Shown here: piece after piece, positions 1 through 9,299 of the stretch
Numbering within the stretch: position 1 is the stretch's first letter
How the letters are laid out: each line of letters begins with the position of its first letter
NCBI GenBank assembly: GCA_040754075.1
Contig: JBFMDH010000026.1
Coordinates: forward strand, 1 to 64,000
Direction of reading: 5' to 3'
Source: Acidobacteriota bacterium
GTDB taxonomy: Bacteria > Acidobacteriota > Blastocatellia > UBA7656
Length of the DNA stretch: 64,000 bases
Notes under the pieces: generated by a model
Databases searched by the model: none
Told to the model about the DNA's origin: nothing
What the model saw: the letters and a program-made list of their open reading frames with translations, nothing else
Translations under genes and position numbers: made by a program

Positions 1-108
1 GAACAGTTTCTGGAGATGATTATTTCAAAGTTAGCTCTGGAGCCAAGTTTGATAAAAAATCATCCTGAATACGATTCGTTACGAAATTATGCGGTTATTG
101 CCGCTTAG
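1..108 (+). CDS. 3' end of an unidentified gene (partial)
   Basis: The window opens in an uninterrupted reading frame of 35 codons that ends at a TAG (106-108). The translated tail includes LEMIISKLALEPSLIK and NHPEYDSLRN and is composed like real protein. No family could be recognised from so short a piece. A chance open frame of this length is possible, so the call is tentative. It is followed by 124 bp of non-coding DNA before the aldo/keto reductase. Confidence 0.4.
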   Translation, partial: EQFLEMIISKLALEPSLIKNHPEYDSLRNYAVIAA

Positions 109-189
109 TTTTGTCCGAACCATTGGTAAATAATATTGCCTGAGCGCGAAAAAGCCTGTGACAAGGGTGGCAGCGATTTTCCGCGCTTG

Positions 190-195
190 TATAAT
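190..195 (+). promoter_or_regulatory. Possible -10 box of the aldo/keto reductase gene
   Basis: A perfect TATAAT lies 38 bp upstream of the ATG at 233. No convincing -35 hexamer stands at normal spacing; the nearest candidate, GTGACA at 158-163, is too far away. Purely a motif call. Confidence 0.35.
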
Positions 196-232
196 CACTT
201 CTATATTTCACCACCAAAAAGGAGCAAGCAAT

Positions 233-1222
<990 letters not shown>

Positions 1223-1224
1223 TT

Positions 1225-1370
1225 CAGTAGGCAGAAGGCAGAAGGCAGTAGGCAGCTCTTCATGATTTATAGCTATAAGTTTTTGAGTGTAGATATTTTT
1301 TATTTGAATTTACTTTACTTCAAAAACATTGGAAACTTTTTCCTTTAACTGCCTACTGCCTACTGCCTAC
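1225..1370. repeat. Inverted pair of heptamer tandem arrays
   Basis: Left arm 1225-1256 holds four 7-nt units of the form CAGTAGG or CAGAAGG. Right arm 1349-1369 holds three exact copies of CTGCCTA, the reverse complement of the left units in shifted phase. The arms could pair in RNA around an AT-rich loop of about 90 nt. The left arm starts 2 nt after the aldo/keto reductase stop, and the right arm ends 11 nt before the histidine kinase ATG, just upstream of where its ribosome binding site should be. Confidence 0.85.
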
Positions 1371-1380
1371 TTATTCTCTT

Positions 1381-2685
1381 ATGAGTTTGCGACTCAAATT
1401 CATTGCTTATCTGATTATCATTCATCTGCTGTTTGCCGGAGTGGCGATTTATCTGCTTTTGCAAAATCGCATCTGGCTTTTGGCGGTCGAAGCGGTCTTT
1501 GTGATTTCGCTGCTCATCGGCATTGCGATTATTAAAAATTTCTTTGGCACCATCGAACTCATCAATACCGGCGCGCAATTTTTAAGTGACAGCGATTTTA
1601 CCGCGCGGTTTCGCGAAGTCGGGCAAAAAGAACTCGACCAACTCATTCACATCTACAATCGCATGATTGACCACCTGCGCGATGAACGCATCAAATTGCA
1701 GGAGCAGAATTATTTTCTCGATAAAATCATGAAGGCTTCGCCCTCAGGCATTATCACTTTCGATTTCGATAAACGCATCGCTATGGTGAATCCTTGCGCT
1801 GAGCAGATGTTGCAATCCGCGACGGCGAATCTCCTGGGCAAAAAACTCAATGAAATTCAGACGCCGTTTACCGATGAACTCGATGAATTGAGCATCGGTG
1901 AAGCGCGGGTGATGAATTTAACCGGCAGGCGGCGCATCAAATGTCAACGGTCGCAATTTCTGGATAGAGGGTTTACCCGCGATTTTATTTTAATGGAAGA
2001 ACTCACAGAGGAATTGCGCCAATCGGAAAAGACCGCTTATGAAAAACTGATTCGCCTGATGAGCCACGAAGTCAATAACTCGGTAGGCTCGGCAAATTCG
2101 CTGCTGCATTCCTGTTTGCTCTATAAAGACCAACTCGCGGAAGATGACCGCAGAGATTTTGAAACGGCGTTAAGCGTGGTGATTTCGCGCACCGACCAAC
2201 TCAACCGCTTTATGAAAAGTTTCGCCGATGTGGTGCGGCTCAGCGAGCCGCATCGCGCCGTGTGCGATGTCGTCCAACTGGTAAAAGGCATCACGGTTTT
2301 TATGCGCGAAGATTTGGCGCGCCGCCACATCAAATTGAACTGGGAAATGCAAACGCCGATAGCAGACATTGCGCTTGACCGCACGCAGATGGAGCAGGTT
2401 TTCGTCAATGTTTTGAAAAATGCGATGGAAGCGATTGGCGAGCGCGGCGTTATTACGATTCGCACAGGCATGGCAGCCGGTCGCTGGTTCATTGCCATCG
2501 AAGATACGGGAAGCGGCATTGCGCCCGAAGTGCAATCACAATTGTTCACGCCGTTTTTCAGCACCAAAGAGAATGGACAAGGCATAGGACTTACGATGGT
2601 GCAGGAAATTTTGGATAATCACCGGTTCGATTTTTCGTTGGTAAGCGAACCGGGCAAAGCGACACAGTTTACGATTTGGTTTTAG
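1381..2685 (+). CDS. NtrY-like membrane sensor histidine kinase
   Basis: A 434-residue sensor kinase. Two membrane segments (about 7-27 and 31-52) leave almost no periplasmic loop, so it probably senses in or near the membrane. A HAMP-like stretch (about 60-105) and a PAS domain (about 108-190) follow. The H box LMSHEVNN has the phosphoacceptor H229. The ATPase boxes are N (NVLKNAMEAI, N347), G1 (DTGSGI), F (PFFSTK) and G2 (GQGIGLTM), all intact. The arrangement resembles NtrY-type kinases. No response regulator gene is adjacent, so its partner is encoded elsewhere. The next operon begins 133 bp downstream after a palindrome. Confidence 0.9.
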   Translation: MSLRLKFIAYLIIIHLLFAGVAIYLLLQNRIWLLAVEAVFVISLLIGIAIIKNFFGTIELINTGAQFLSDSDFTARFREVGQKELDQLIHIYNRMIDHLRDERIKLQEQNYFLDKIMKASPSGIITFDFDKRIAMVNPCAEQMLQSATANLLGKKLNEIQTPFTDELDELSIGEARVMNLTGRRRIKCQRSQFLDRGFTRDFILMEELTEELRQSEKTAYEKLIRLMSHEVNNSVGSANSLLHSCLLYKDQLAEDDRRDFETALSVVISRTDQLNRFMKSFADVVRLSEPHRAVCDVVQLVKGITVFMREDLARRHIKLNWEMQTPIADIALDRTQMEQVFVNVLKNAMEAIGERGVITIRTGMAAGRWFIAIEDTGSGIAPEVQSQLFTPFFSTKENGQGIGLTMVQEILDNHRFDFSLVSEPGKATQFTIWF

Positions 2686-2710
2686 ATGATTCGCACCTGA
2701 CGACAACTGA

Positions 2711-2736
2711 TTGTGACACTTCAGAAAGTGTCACAA
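2711..2736. promoter_or_regulatory. Perfect 11-bp palindrome before the lipid operon
   Basis: TTGTGACACTT (2711-2721) and AAGTGTCACAA (2726-2736) are exact reverse complements with a 4-nt loop. The element lies 25 bp after the histidine kinase stop and 82 bp before the GTG of the lipid operon. There is no T-run after it, so a classical terminator is less likely than an operator or an mRNA 3'-end hairpin. Confidence 0.6.
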
Positions 2737-2818
2737 CCCACCATACTCCGATTACTCGACTATTGTAAGCTTTCCGGGCAGGCAGCCGGAAACCATCTCG
2801 GCGCTGCCGGAGGATAGT

Positions 2819-3445
2819 GTGCCAAGTGTTTACAACCTCAAGCCTGCTTTTCAGAGTTGTCTGAGACCCGCAGCTCGCTGGCTCGCGCGGCATTCCATCA
2901 CCGCCAATGAGGTGACCGTTGCGGCGGTGATGATTTCCTCAATTCAAGGGGCGTTCATTGTGTGGCAACCGGCAGTTGCGTGGCCGTTAATCCTGATGCC
3001 GGTGACGCTCTTTATCCGCCTGTCGCTTAATGCGATTGATGGCATACTGGCGCGTGAGCACGGTTTGGCAAGCAATCTTGGCGTCGTACTCAACGAATTC
3101 GGCGACCTCGCATCGGACATGATGCTCTACCTCCCGCTTGCCCTTGTGCCGGAAGTGTCGACGCCCCTCCTGGTTGTTGTCGTCTGTCTGGCACTGGTAA
3201 GCGAGGCGATGGGGTTAGTCGCTTTACAGATTAGCGGGGCGCGAGGCAATGAAGGTCCAATGGGTAAGAGCGACCGTGCAGTGCTATTTGGTGCGCTCGC
3301 TTTCGCGCTTGGACTTGGGGTCGCGTCACAGGCTTGGAGTACCGGGCTGTTAATTCTCACGATGATGTTGCTCATCGCGACGATTGCAAACCGCGCCGGT
3401 AGCGCATTGCGGCGTGCAAAGCGAACCCGGAAAAATTGTATTTAG
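2819..3445 (+). CDS. YnbA-like CDP-alcohol phosphatidyltransferase family protein
   Basis: A 208-residue membrane protein expected to move a phosphatidyl group from a CDP-linked lipid onto an alcohol. The family pattern D-x2-DG-x2-AR-x8-G-x3-D-x3-D is readable as N71, D74, G75, A78, R79, G88, N92, D96. Two of the four usual aspartates are therefore asparagine. GTG 2819 is preceded by a GGAGGAT ribosome binding site. It opens a four-gene operon whose order (this gene, a CdsA-like protein, an acyltransferase, a hydrolase-methyltransferase fusion) matches E. coli ynbA-ynbB-ynbC apart from the inserted acyltransferase. The product lipid is unknown. Confidence 0.8.
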   Translation: MPSVYNLKPAFQSCLRPAARWLARHSITANEVTVAAVMISSIQGAFIVWQPAVAWPLILMPVTLFIRLSLNAIDGILAREHGLASNLGVVLNEFGDLASDMMLYLPLALVPEVSTPLLVVVVCLALVSEAMGLVALQISGARGNEGPMGKSDRAVLFGALAFALGLGVASQAWSTGLLILTMMLLIATIANRAGSALRRAKRTRKNCI

Positions 3446-3494
3446 GTTTGGGGGCTGAAATTTTCCTGTTGATTTTTTAAAACAGGATGGCTTC

Positions 3495-4451
3495 GTGGAA
3501 ATCGCCATGTCACCATCAGCAGCACTTGCAAGCGACATCTTTCGTTTCTTCGCGATTCTCACGACGAGTCTCATCGTGAGTGGCGGGGTGAGTTTGGCTA
3601 TTCTCAGGTTTGGCTTCTCAAAAAATGTCTCACAAGCCTGGAATGCCTATCTCGGCTGGGTTGCAATGGTGCCGGTCATTGGCGCGAGTCTGCTGGCAGG
3701 GCGCGTTGTGGCAATCGGTTTTTTCGCGATAATCGCTATCTTTGCGTTCACCGAATATGCTCGCGCAACTGGTCTGCATCGCGACTTTGTCATGACATTA
3801 ATTAGCCTTGCCGGGATTGTCGGTCTGGGAATTGCCGCTCTGGCGCGCGACCCGGCAACCGGCGCTTCCGGCTGGTACGGGCTTTTTATGACTGTGCCGG
3901 TCTTGGTATGTGCAGCACTGATGCTCGCGGCAATTTTGCGAAACCAGCCCGAAGGGCAGTTAAAGATCGTTGCGCTATCGCTCTTCGGATTTCTCTATAT
4001 CGGGTGGATGTTCGCACACATTCTATTTCTAACCAATACGCGCAACCCTTACGGCTATTTGCTCTATCTGCTCTTCGCCGTTGAACTCAATGATATTGCC
4101 GCATTCGTCTGCGGCAAGCTTTTTGGTCGCCGACCGCTCTGCACGAATGTGAGCCCGGGAAAGACCCGCGAAGGGGCGTTTGGCGCAGTCGTCATCTCAG
4201 CGTTGTTCCCGCTCACTGTGCGCTTCGCGTTACCGGATTTCTCAATGTTGGAATGTGTCCTCGCCGGTTTAATCGTTGGCATTGGCGGACACCTTGGCGA
4301 TCTTTCAATCAGTGTTATTAAACGCGACCTTGGGATAAAGGACATGGGGACGCTCATTCGCGGTCACGGAGGTATCCTTGACCGTATCGACAGTTTGCTC
4401 TACACCGCACCGCTTTTTTTCCATTTCACACGCTACACACACGGCTGGTAA
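3495..4451 (+). CDS. YnbB-like phosphatidate cytidylyltransferase (CdsA family)
   Basis: A multi-spanning membrane enzyme of 318 residues, expected to make a CDP-activated lipid from a phosphatidate and CTP. The C-terminal CdsA signature is complete: SVIKRDLGIKD followed shortly by HGGILDRID. It sits 49 bp after the YnbA-like gene and 15 bp before the acyltransferase gene. This suggests a dedicated donor synthesis step for the lipid made here, distinct from any housekeeping CdsA. The listed start is GTG 3495; ATG 3507 is an in-frame alternative with similar spacing to AGGATGG. Confidence 0.85.
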   Translation: MEIAMSPSAALASDIFRFFAILTTSLIVSGGVSLAILRFGFSKNVSQAWNAYLGWVAMVPVIGASLLAGRVVAIGFFAIIAIFAFTEYARATGLHRDFVMTLISLAGIVGLGIAALARDPATGASGWYGLFMTVPVLVCAALMLAAILRNQPEGQLKIVALSLFGFLYIGWMFAHILFLTNTRNPYGYLLYLLFAVELNDIAAFVCGKLFGRRPLCTNVSPGKTREGAFGAVVISALFPLTVRFALPDFSMLECVLAGLIVGIGGHLGDLSISVIKRDLGIKDMGTLIRGHGGILDRIDSLLYTAPLFFHFTRYTHGW

Positions 4452-4466
4452 TGGAGGCATGAGCAG

Positions 4467-5225
4467 ATGGATTGGAACTATGCAATCGTCACAGACAGCA
4501 ATCGCTCCTTGGTTGAGCGACTCAAAACCTGTAGACGAAAATCTGACTCACTTGTCTATGCCGCACGCCTCATCATAGCGGTGGCGATTCGCATCGCTTT
4601 AAGACTCTATAACCGCTTCGACATTGTCGGTCGCGAACATCTTCCCCGCGATGGTTCATTCGTGCTGGTGGCGAATCACGCGAGCCATCTTGACGCTGTT
4701 GCGCTCCTTGCCGCGCTACCATTGCGGTCGCTGCACTCAGCCTATCCGCTTGCGGCGCGCGATTACTTTTGTGCGAATCGTTTGCGTCTTGCCCTCACTA
4801 CGATTATTGCGAATGTGATGTTGTTTGACCGTGACGCCAGGGGGAAGCAGACGTTGAAACTCTGCCAACAGATGCTCGCGAAACCAAACAACATTTTCTT
4901 GATATTCCCGGAGGGCACGCGCTCAATAGATGGTCGCATTGGCAGGTTCAGGCGCGGCGTCGGTTTGCTGCTTGCAGGCACCGCTTACCGAGTCGTGCCT
5001 TGCTACCTTGATGGGACAGGCAGAGCCTTACCTAAAGGAGCCTGGATTCCTCGTCCTGAGCGAATACGACTGACCATCGGAGAAGCGCGCACCTATGAGC
5101 GAATCGAGCAGACGGACGACGGTGCGCTCCGGGTTTGCGCAGACCTTCGTAGCGCGGTTCTCGCGCTCTCATCCGAAAACTGGTTGCCTGCGACGCAACC
5201 CATCTCACAGGAGTTCAATCGATGA
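4467..5225 (+). CDS. PlsC-like 1-acylglycerol-phosphate acyltransferase
   Basis: A 252-residue lysophospholipid acyltransferase. The two catalytic blocks are intact: N70-H71-ASHL-D76 (the HX4D box) and FPEGTRS (147-153, binding the phosphate). A hydrophobic stretch near 30-47 would anchor it to the inner membrane. ATG 4467 follows GGAGG (4453-4457) at good spacing. The TGA stop overlaps the next ATG in an ATGA junction (5222-5225), so it is translationally coupled to the YnbC-like gene. It plausibly supplies the phosphatidate used by the CdsA-like protein next to it. As far as recalled, E. coli ynb loci lack this gene. Confidence 0.88.
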   Translation: MDWNYAIVTDSNRSLVERLKTCRRKSDSLVYAARLIIAVAIRIALRLYNRFDIVGREHLPRDGSFVLVANHASHLDAVALLAALPLRSLHSAYPLAARDYFCANRLRLALTTIIANVMLFDRDARGKQTLKLCQQMLAKPNNIFLIFPEGTRSIDGRIGRFRRGVGLLLAGTAYRVVPCYLDGTGRALPKGAWIPRPERIRLTIGEARTYERIEQTDDGALRVCADLRSAVLALSSENWLPATQPISQEFNR

Positions 5226-7003
5226 TCAATACCCGGACACCCTCCGACACAATTTCCGAAATTACGCCGACCGAGCATTCAATGACGCTTGCGGATGGCA
5301 CAGAATTGTTCTACCGGGCGTGGATTTCACGGCAACCAACACCGAAATCGCTCATCCTTTTTCACAGAGGGCACGAGCATTCGGGTCGGCTGGAAGATGT
5401 TGTGCGAGACCTTCGACTGGGCGATGTTGATGTCTTTGCCTGGGATGCACGTGGTCACGGACACTCTTTCGGCGCGCGCGGTTATGCGCCGAGTTTTGGT
5501 CGCTTCGCGAAAGATATGGACGATTTTGTTCAGCACATTTCGCAAACCTACGGGAAGCGACTTGAAGACATGATTGTTCTTGGACACAGCGTAAGCGCGG
5601 TAATGGTTGCCGCCTGGATTCACGACTATGCCCCGCCTGTGCGCGCGATGATTATGGTGACGCCTGCGCTACGTGTAAGACTCTATGTGCCCTTCGCGCG
5701 TTTTATGCTGCGCCTGATGCACAGGCTCATTCGACGCCGCACTTTGTATGTGTCGAGTTATGTCAAAGGGCGTTTGCTGACGCATGACCGAAAGGAAGCG
5801 CGCCGCTACGACAACGACCCACTAATCTCGCGCAGGATTGCCGTGAACGTTCTGCTTGGATTGCACGATACGGCAATGCGTCTAATCGCCGATGCCGGCG
5901 CAATCCAAACTCCTGTACTGATGCTTGCGGGCGGCGCAGACTATGTGGTGTCGCTTTCAGCCGAATGCCAGTTTTTTGACCGGCTCGGCTCACAGGAAAA
6001 GCGTATGCGCGTCTTCGCTGGGATGTACCACGACATCCTGCATGAGAAGGATCGGCAATCTGTCCTTGATGAAATCCATCGCTTCATTCATACCTCCTTT
6101 GCCCGCCAGGAAGTGCCACGCAGCGATGCAGAGGTGACGACTACTCGCGACGAATATGAACGATTGCAAAGACCGCTGCCTGGGTTTTCGCTGCGGCGTT
6201 TCTGGTTCGCAACGCAACGCGCATTCATGAAGACTTACGGCAGGCTCAGCAAAGGGATTCGACTCGGCTGGCAGATGGGGTTCGATTCAGGCCAGTCGCT
6301 CGATTATATCTACGAAAATCGCGCACGCGGCTCATTGCTCATCGGACGCCTTATAGACTGGTTTTACCTCAACAATTCTGCCTGGGTAGGCATTCGTCAG
6401 CGTAAAGCGAATCTTCAAAAATTGCTGCATGAGTCTATCGAGCGAGTGAGCGAATCGGGCACGCAGATATACATTCTCGATGTCGCAACTGGACAAGGAC
6501 GGTATGTGCTCGAAACTCTCGCAATACTCGATGCTCAAAATATGACGGCTAAATTGCGGGATTATAGGGATGAGAATATTGAGGCAGGTCGCGCGCTTGC
6601 AGCGCAGTTTGGTTTAAAAGGGGTTACCTTTGAAAAGGCAGACGCTTTCGACGATGCATCTTACGCTGCGCTCGACCCGCACCCGAACATTGCAATTGTT
6701 TCGGGATTATTTGAACTTTTCGCAGATAACGCATTGGTGCGGCGATGTCTTCGGGGAATCGCCTCAACGATGGAAGAAGGCGGCTATCTCATCTATACGA
6801 ATCAGCCGTGGCATCCTCAGATTGAGATGATTGCGCGCGTATTGACGAATCGTAATGGCGAACCTTGGGTCATGCGGCGTCGCACGCAATGGGAACTTGA
6901 TGAACTTGTACGCGAAGCAGGTTTCAGGAAAATCAGAACAGCGGTCGGCGGTAGAGGAATCTTCACGGTGTCAATCGCGCAGCGAGACCGCAAAAGCCCG
7001 TAG
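5222..7003 (+). CDS. YnbC-like alpha/beta hydrolase-methyltransferase fusion
   Basis: A 593-residue two-domain protein. Residues about 20-300 form a serine hydrolase of the monoglyceride-lipase type with GHSVSA (S123), a GGADYV aspartate (D240) and H270 in MYHDILHE as the likely triad. Residues about 330-590 form a class I methyltransferase with SAM motif ILDVATGQG (418-426). The same fusion is known in E. coli YnbC. Together with the three upstream genes it points to synthesis and then deacylation or methylation of an unusual phospholipid head group, but the reaction is not established. It ends the operon; the next gene is convergent. Confidence 0.85.
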   Translation: MINTRTPSDTISEITPTEHSMTLADGTELFYRAWISRQPTPKSLILFHRGHEHSGRLEDVVRDLRLGDVDVFAWDARGHGHSFGARGYAPSFGRFAKDMDDFVQHISQTYGKRLEDMIVLGHSVSAVMVAAWIHDYAPPVRAMIMVTPALRVRLYVPFARFMLRLMHRLIRRRTLYVSSYVKGRLLTHDRKEARRYDNDPLISRRIAVNVLLGLHDTAMRLIADAGAIQTPVLMLAGGADYVVSLSAECQFFDRLGSQEKRMRVFAGMYHDILHEKDRQSVLDEIHRFIHTSFARQEVPRSDAEVTTTRDEYERLQRPLPGFSLRRFWFATQRAFMKTYGRLSKGIRLGWQMGFDSGQSLDYIYENRARGSLLIGRLIDWFYLNNSAWVGIRQRKANLQKLLHESIERVSESGTQIYILDVATGQGRYVLETLAILDAQNMTAKLRDYRDENIEAGRALAAQFGLKGVTFEKADAFDDASYAALDPHPNIAIVSGLFELFADNALVRRCLRGIASTMEEGGYLIYTNQPWHPQIEMIARVLTNRNGEPWVMRRRTQWELDELVREAGFRKIRTAVGGRGIFTVSIAQRDRKSP

Positions 7004-7146
7004 GATGAAAAAACAGCAAACGCATTTTGTGTGCGGTCAGCAATCGGGCTTGCCGCACATTCATTCGCAAATCGTTATCGGCAGTAATTCGCTTTTGCCG
7101 GTTGAACGGAATGCCACGCAATTTTATTGATGAATTCTTGAGTTGC

Positions 7147-8088
7147 TTATTGCCAGGCAAGGGAGGCGAGACCTGCTGCGCCTGCGAGATGGTCGAACCA
7201 GACCGGCGCGTCTTCCAAATCCAGACCGAATTCCGAAACGTCCACAAGGCGCGGGCGATTTTCCAGCGCATCGCTGATGGCGTTTTGCGCTTCGCCTAAA
7301 TCAATATTGCCGATAACCAAAACGCTTTCAAGATAGGGCGCGGTTCCCGACGAGCTTGCCATTTTTTCGCGGTAATAGAGGGCAAAGCGGTGTAAATCGT
7401 CGGTGCGTGATTCCGGTTCGCAAACATAATTGCGCACCAGAACGGGTTCGCCATGACTTAAAACAACAGCGGTAAATCCCGAACGGTTAGCCGAAACCAG
7501 CATTTTATCGCCCGGCGATTTATCCATCATCAACCATTGAATTTCGCCCATATGTCGCGGCAGCATCAGTCCAACCTGCCAGCCCAGTTGATTGAAAACA
7601 ATTTCGTATTCATTGAGCACGGCGTGACGGGCGACCGCAACCAGGTAACGTTCCTGTTTGCTATCCTGATGCAGTTTTTGCCGACTGATGAAAAGTTCTG
7701 TAGCGGGCGTGCCGATGAGCCGTTCGATTTTCCAGGACATGATTTCGTTGAGTTCTTTGCGGCTCGCGGGTTTGCTCTCTAAGTTGACCACCAAAGAACG
7801 CGCTGCGCCTTCCGGTAGCGCCAGACTCCACTGCTTTTTATTTGCCAGCCCCGCGGCTTCGGCGGTTTGTCCAATCAGTGAAGCGAGCGTGTGGGGGTCG
7901 TGAATGTTGGTCAAATCAAAATTCGGGGTCACCAGACCTTCAGGTATTGGCGACACGGCGCTTGAAGCGATGCCAAAACCCCGACGCACGCGGCGCAAAT
8001 CCACGACCACGAAATTGTTATCAACGAATCCGCCAGCCGTGTGCGGAACTCTCGGCGCTAAAAAATATCTCTGTATTGCTGATGCCAT
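7147..8088 (-). CDS. PilM/GspL-like pilus assembly protein
   Basis: A 313-residue cytosolic protein with weak actin-like features of PilM/GspL. An early beta-hairpin (NNFVVVDLRRVRRGFG) stands where PilM has its nucleotide-binding strand, and a middle block contains KASRKELNEIMSWKIERLI-type sequence (in this protein around residues 121-140). It is the last gene of the pilus/secretion operon, 35 bp after the second prepilin gene. In type IV pilus systems PilM links the cytosolic ATPase to the inner membrane PilN/PilO proteins, neither of which is visible here. The glycine-rich motif usual in PilM is not preserved, so ATP binding is uncertain. Confidence 0.65.
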   Translation of the reverse strand: MASAIQRYFLAPRVPHTAGGFVDNNFVVVDLRRVRRGFGIASSAVSPIPEGLVTPNFDLTNIHDPHTLASLIGQTAEAAGLANKKQWSLALPEGAARSLVVNLESKPASRKELNEIMSWKIERLIGTPATELFISRQKLHQDSKQERYLVAVARHAVLNEYEIVFNQLGWQVGLMLPRHMGEIQWLMMDKSPGDKMLVSANRSGFTAVVLSHGEPVLVRNYVCEPESRTDDLHRFALYYREKMASSSGTAPYLESVLVIGNIDLGEAQNAISDALENRPRLVDVSEFGLDLEDAPVWFDHLAGAAGLASLAWQ

Positions 8089-8123
8089 GTTTTCGGAGTG
8101 AAATTTAGAAATTTATAAACCAA

Positions 8124-8582
8124 TCAATAGTCGCTATAAGCCTTGCCGTCTGAACTTTCGCCGCTTGCCGAACTGAAAACATCAACGACGCCGGTGCCGC
8201 CGGTTCGCGAAATGGTGTCTTCGTCGGTTTCAACTTTCCAATCGGCTTCGCCGGTTATCGGGTCAATCGGAACTTCGCGAAGATAACCGGCGCTGACCAA
8301 ATCTTCGAGCGATTGCGGCAAGGCTTCTTTGTCGGCAGCATACTGGTCTATGGCTTTGCGCATATCGTGGAGGTCTTGTTTAAGGACGGTTTCGCGGGCG
8401 TGTATCTGCAACTTCTGATAGTTGACCACACCGATTGCCGCGAGGATAACGATAATCGTCATCACAATGACCAATTCGAGCATGGTAAAACCGGATGCGC
8501 CGGTAGTCGGTCGCCGGTCGCCGGTCGCCAGTAGTTGCTTTTGTGGACTTACTAAATTTTTAATCTTTTCGTAAAACTTCAT
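8124..8582 (-). CDS. Type IV prepilin / GspG-like pseudopilin with repeat-bearing leader
   Basis: A 152-residue prepilin. The prepilin-peptidase site is ASG|FTMLELV, with E at mature position 5, followed by the hydrophobic helix VIVMTIIVILAAIGVV. The C-terminal part resembles GspG: LPQSLEDLVSAGYL, PIDPITGEADW and a disordered acidic end. The leader of about 31 residues is unusually long. Its last codons are written in a run of five 7-nt units (8499-8533), so this part of the leader is repeat sequence rather than family sequence. The gene lies 135 bp downstream of the other prepilin gene. Confidence 0.85.
   Translation of the reverse strand: MKFYEKIKNLVSPQKQLLATGDRRPTTGASGFTMLELVIVMTIIVILAAIGVVNYQKLQIHARETVLKQDLHDMRKAIDQYAADKEALPQSLEDLVSAGYLREVPIDPITGEADWKVETDEDTISRTGGTGVVDVFSSASGESSDGKAYSDY
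8499..8533. repeat. Heptamer array inside the prepilin leader codons
   Basis: Five consecutive 7-nt units of consensus GCCGGTC (plus strand) lie wholly inside the coding sequence of the prepilin at 8124-8582 and encode its leader residues LLATGDRRPTTG on the minus strand. Because 35 nt is not a multiple of three, the whole insertion cannot have been a clean set of units without neighbouring adjustment. Confidence 0.85.
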
Positions 8583-8717
8583 AACCTATACATCGATTGT
8601 CCGTTTACTTATTTCAAGAAAGCGCGCGAGGTCAAAGACCGCTTGCTCAACAGAAAATTGCACTATGCTTCTGACCAGGTTGCATGCTGGTCTCAGACCA
8701 ACGAAGCGGTATTCCAA

Positions 8718-9299
8718 TTACCAGTCTTTATACTTCGTGCCGTTTAATGCTGTGTCATCACTTGTCGTATAAACATCGAAAACATCTTCGCCGCCCCAAG
8801 AGGTCGAATCGGGTTCATCTTTGTAAGATTTCATGCCCCATTCGGCTTTGCCGGTCATCGGGTCAATCGGCAAACGACGCAAGAAGCGTATGCGATTGCC
8901 GGTTGTGCCAACCGTATTTGCCGGGATGAAGCCTTCGACGAGAATTTCCAGATTTTTCGGATAATAGCTATCGGTCTTCCACTCAATCGGAATGGCATTC
9001 CGGTTAAGTTCGGCAAAACGTTTGTAGGCATCAATCGCCTGACGCAATTGTCGCAGATTCAACCGCAATTCACTTTCACGTTCACGTTTGACGGAATTGC
9101 GAACCAGCGGAATCGTGACGCTCGTCAAAATCGAAAGAATCGTGATGGTGATGATGAGTTCAAGTAGGGTGAAGCCCTTTGATTGCGGATTGCGGATTGC
9201 GGATTGTTGCAATTGCGGATTGCGGATTGCAGATTGTGGATTGCTGGAAAAATTTTTCACAATCAAATTCAAAAAACTATTTGTTGCTTTCGTCATCAT
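8718..9299 (-). CDS. Type IV prepilin / pseudopilin with long repeat-derived leader
   Basis: A 193-residue prepilin. The cleavage site is SKG|FTLLELI with E at mature position 5, then the helix ITITILSILTSVTIPLV. The mature part has GspG-like features: a helix LRQLRQAIDAYKRF, the block LPIDPMTGKAEWG and a terminal TSWGGEDVFDVYT. The leader is about 42 residues, far beyond the usual 6-25. Roughly half of it (SNPQSAIRNPQ and QQSAIRNPQS) is the translation of a tandem heptamer array, in which 21 nt give a 7-residue period. The first two codons are both ATG; 9299 and 9296 are equally possible starts. Confidence 0.85.
   Translation of the reverse strand: MMTKATNSFLNLIVKNFSSNPQSAIRNPQLQQSAIRNPQSKGFTLLELIITITILSILTSVTIPLVRNSVKRERESELRLNLRQLRQAIDAYKRFAELNRNAIPIEWKTDSYYPKNLEILVEGFIPANTVGTTGNRIRFLRRLPIDPMTGKAEWGMKSYKDEPDSTSWGGEDVFDVYTTSDDTALNGTKYKDW

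Noticed and set aside
7030-7059. TGTGCGG/CCGCACA hairpin between the lipid and pilus operons as a terminator
   Set aside because: Seven-base arms with a 16-nt loop and no T-run on either strand; too weak to call.
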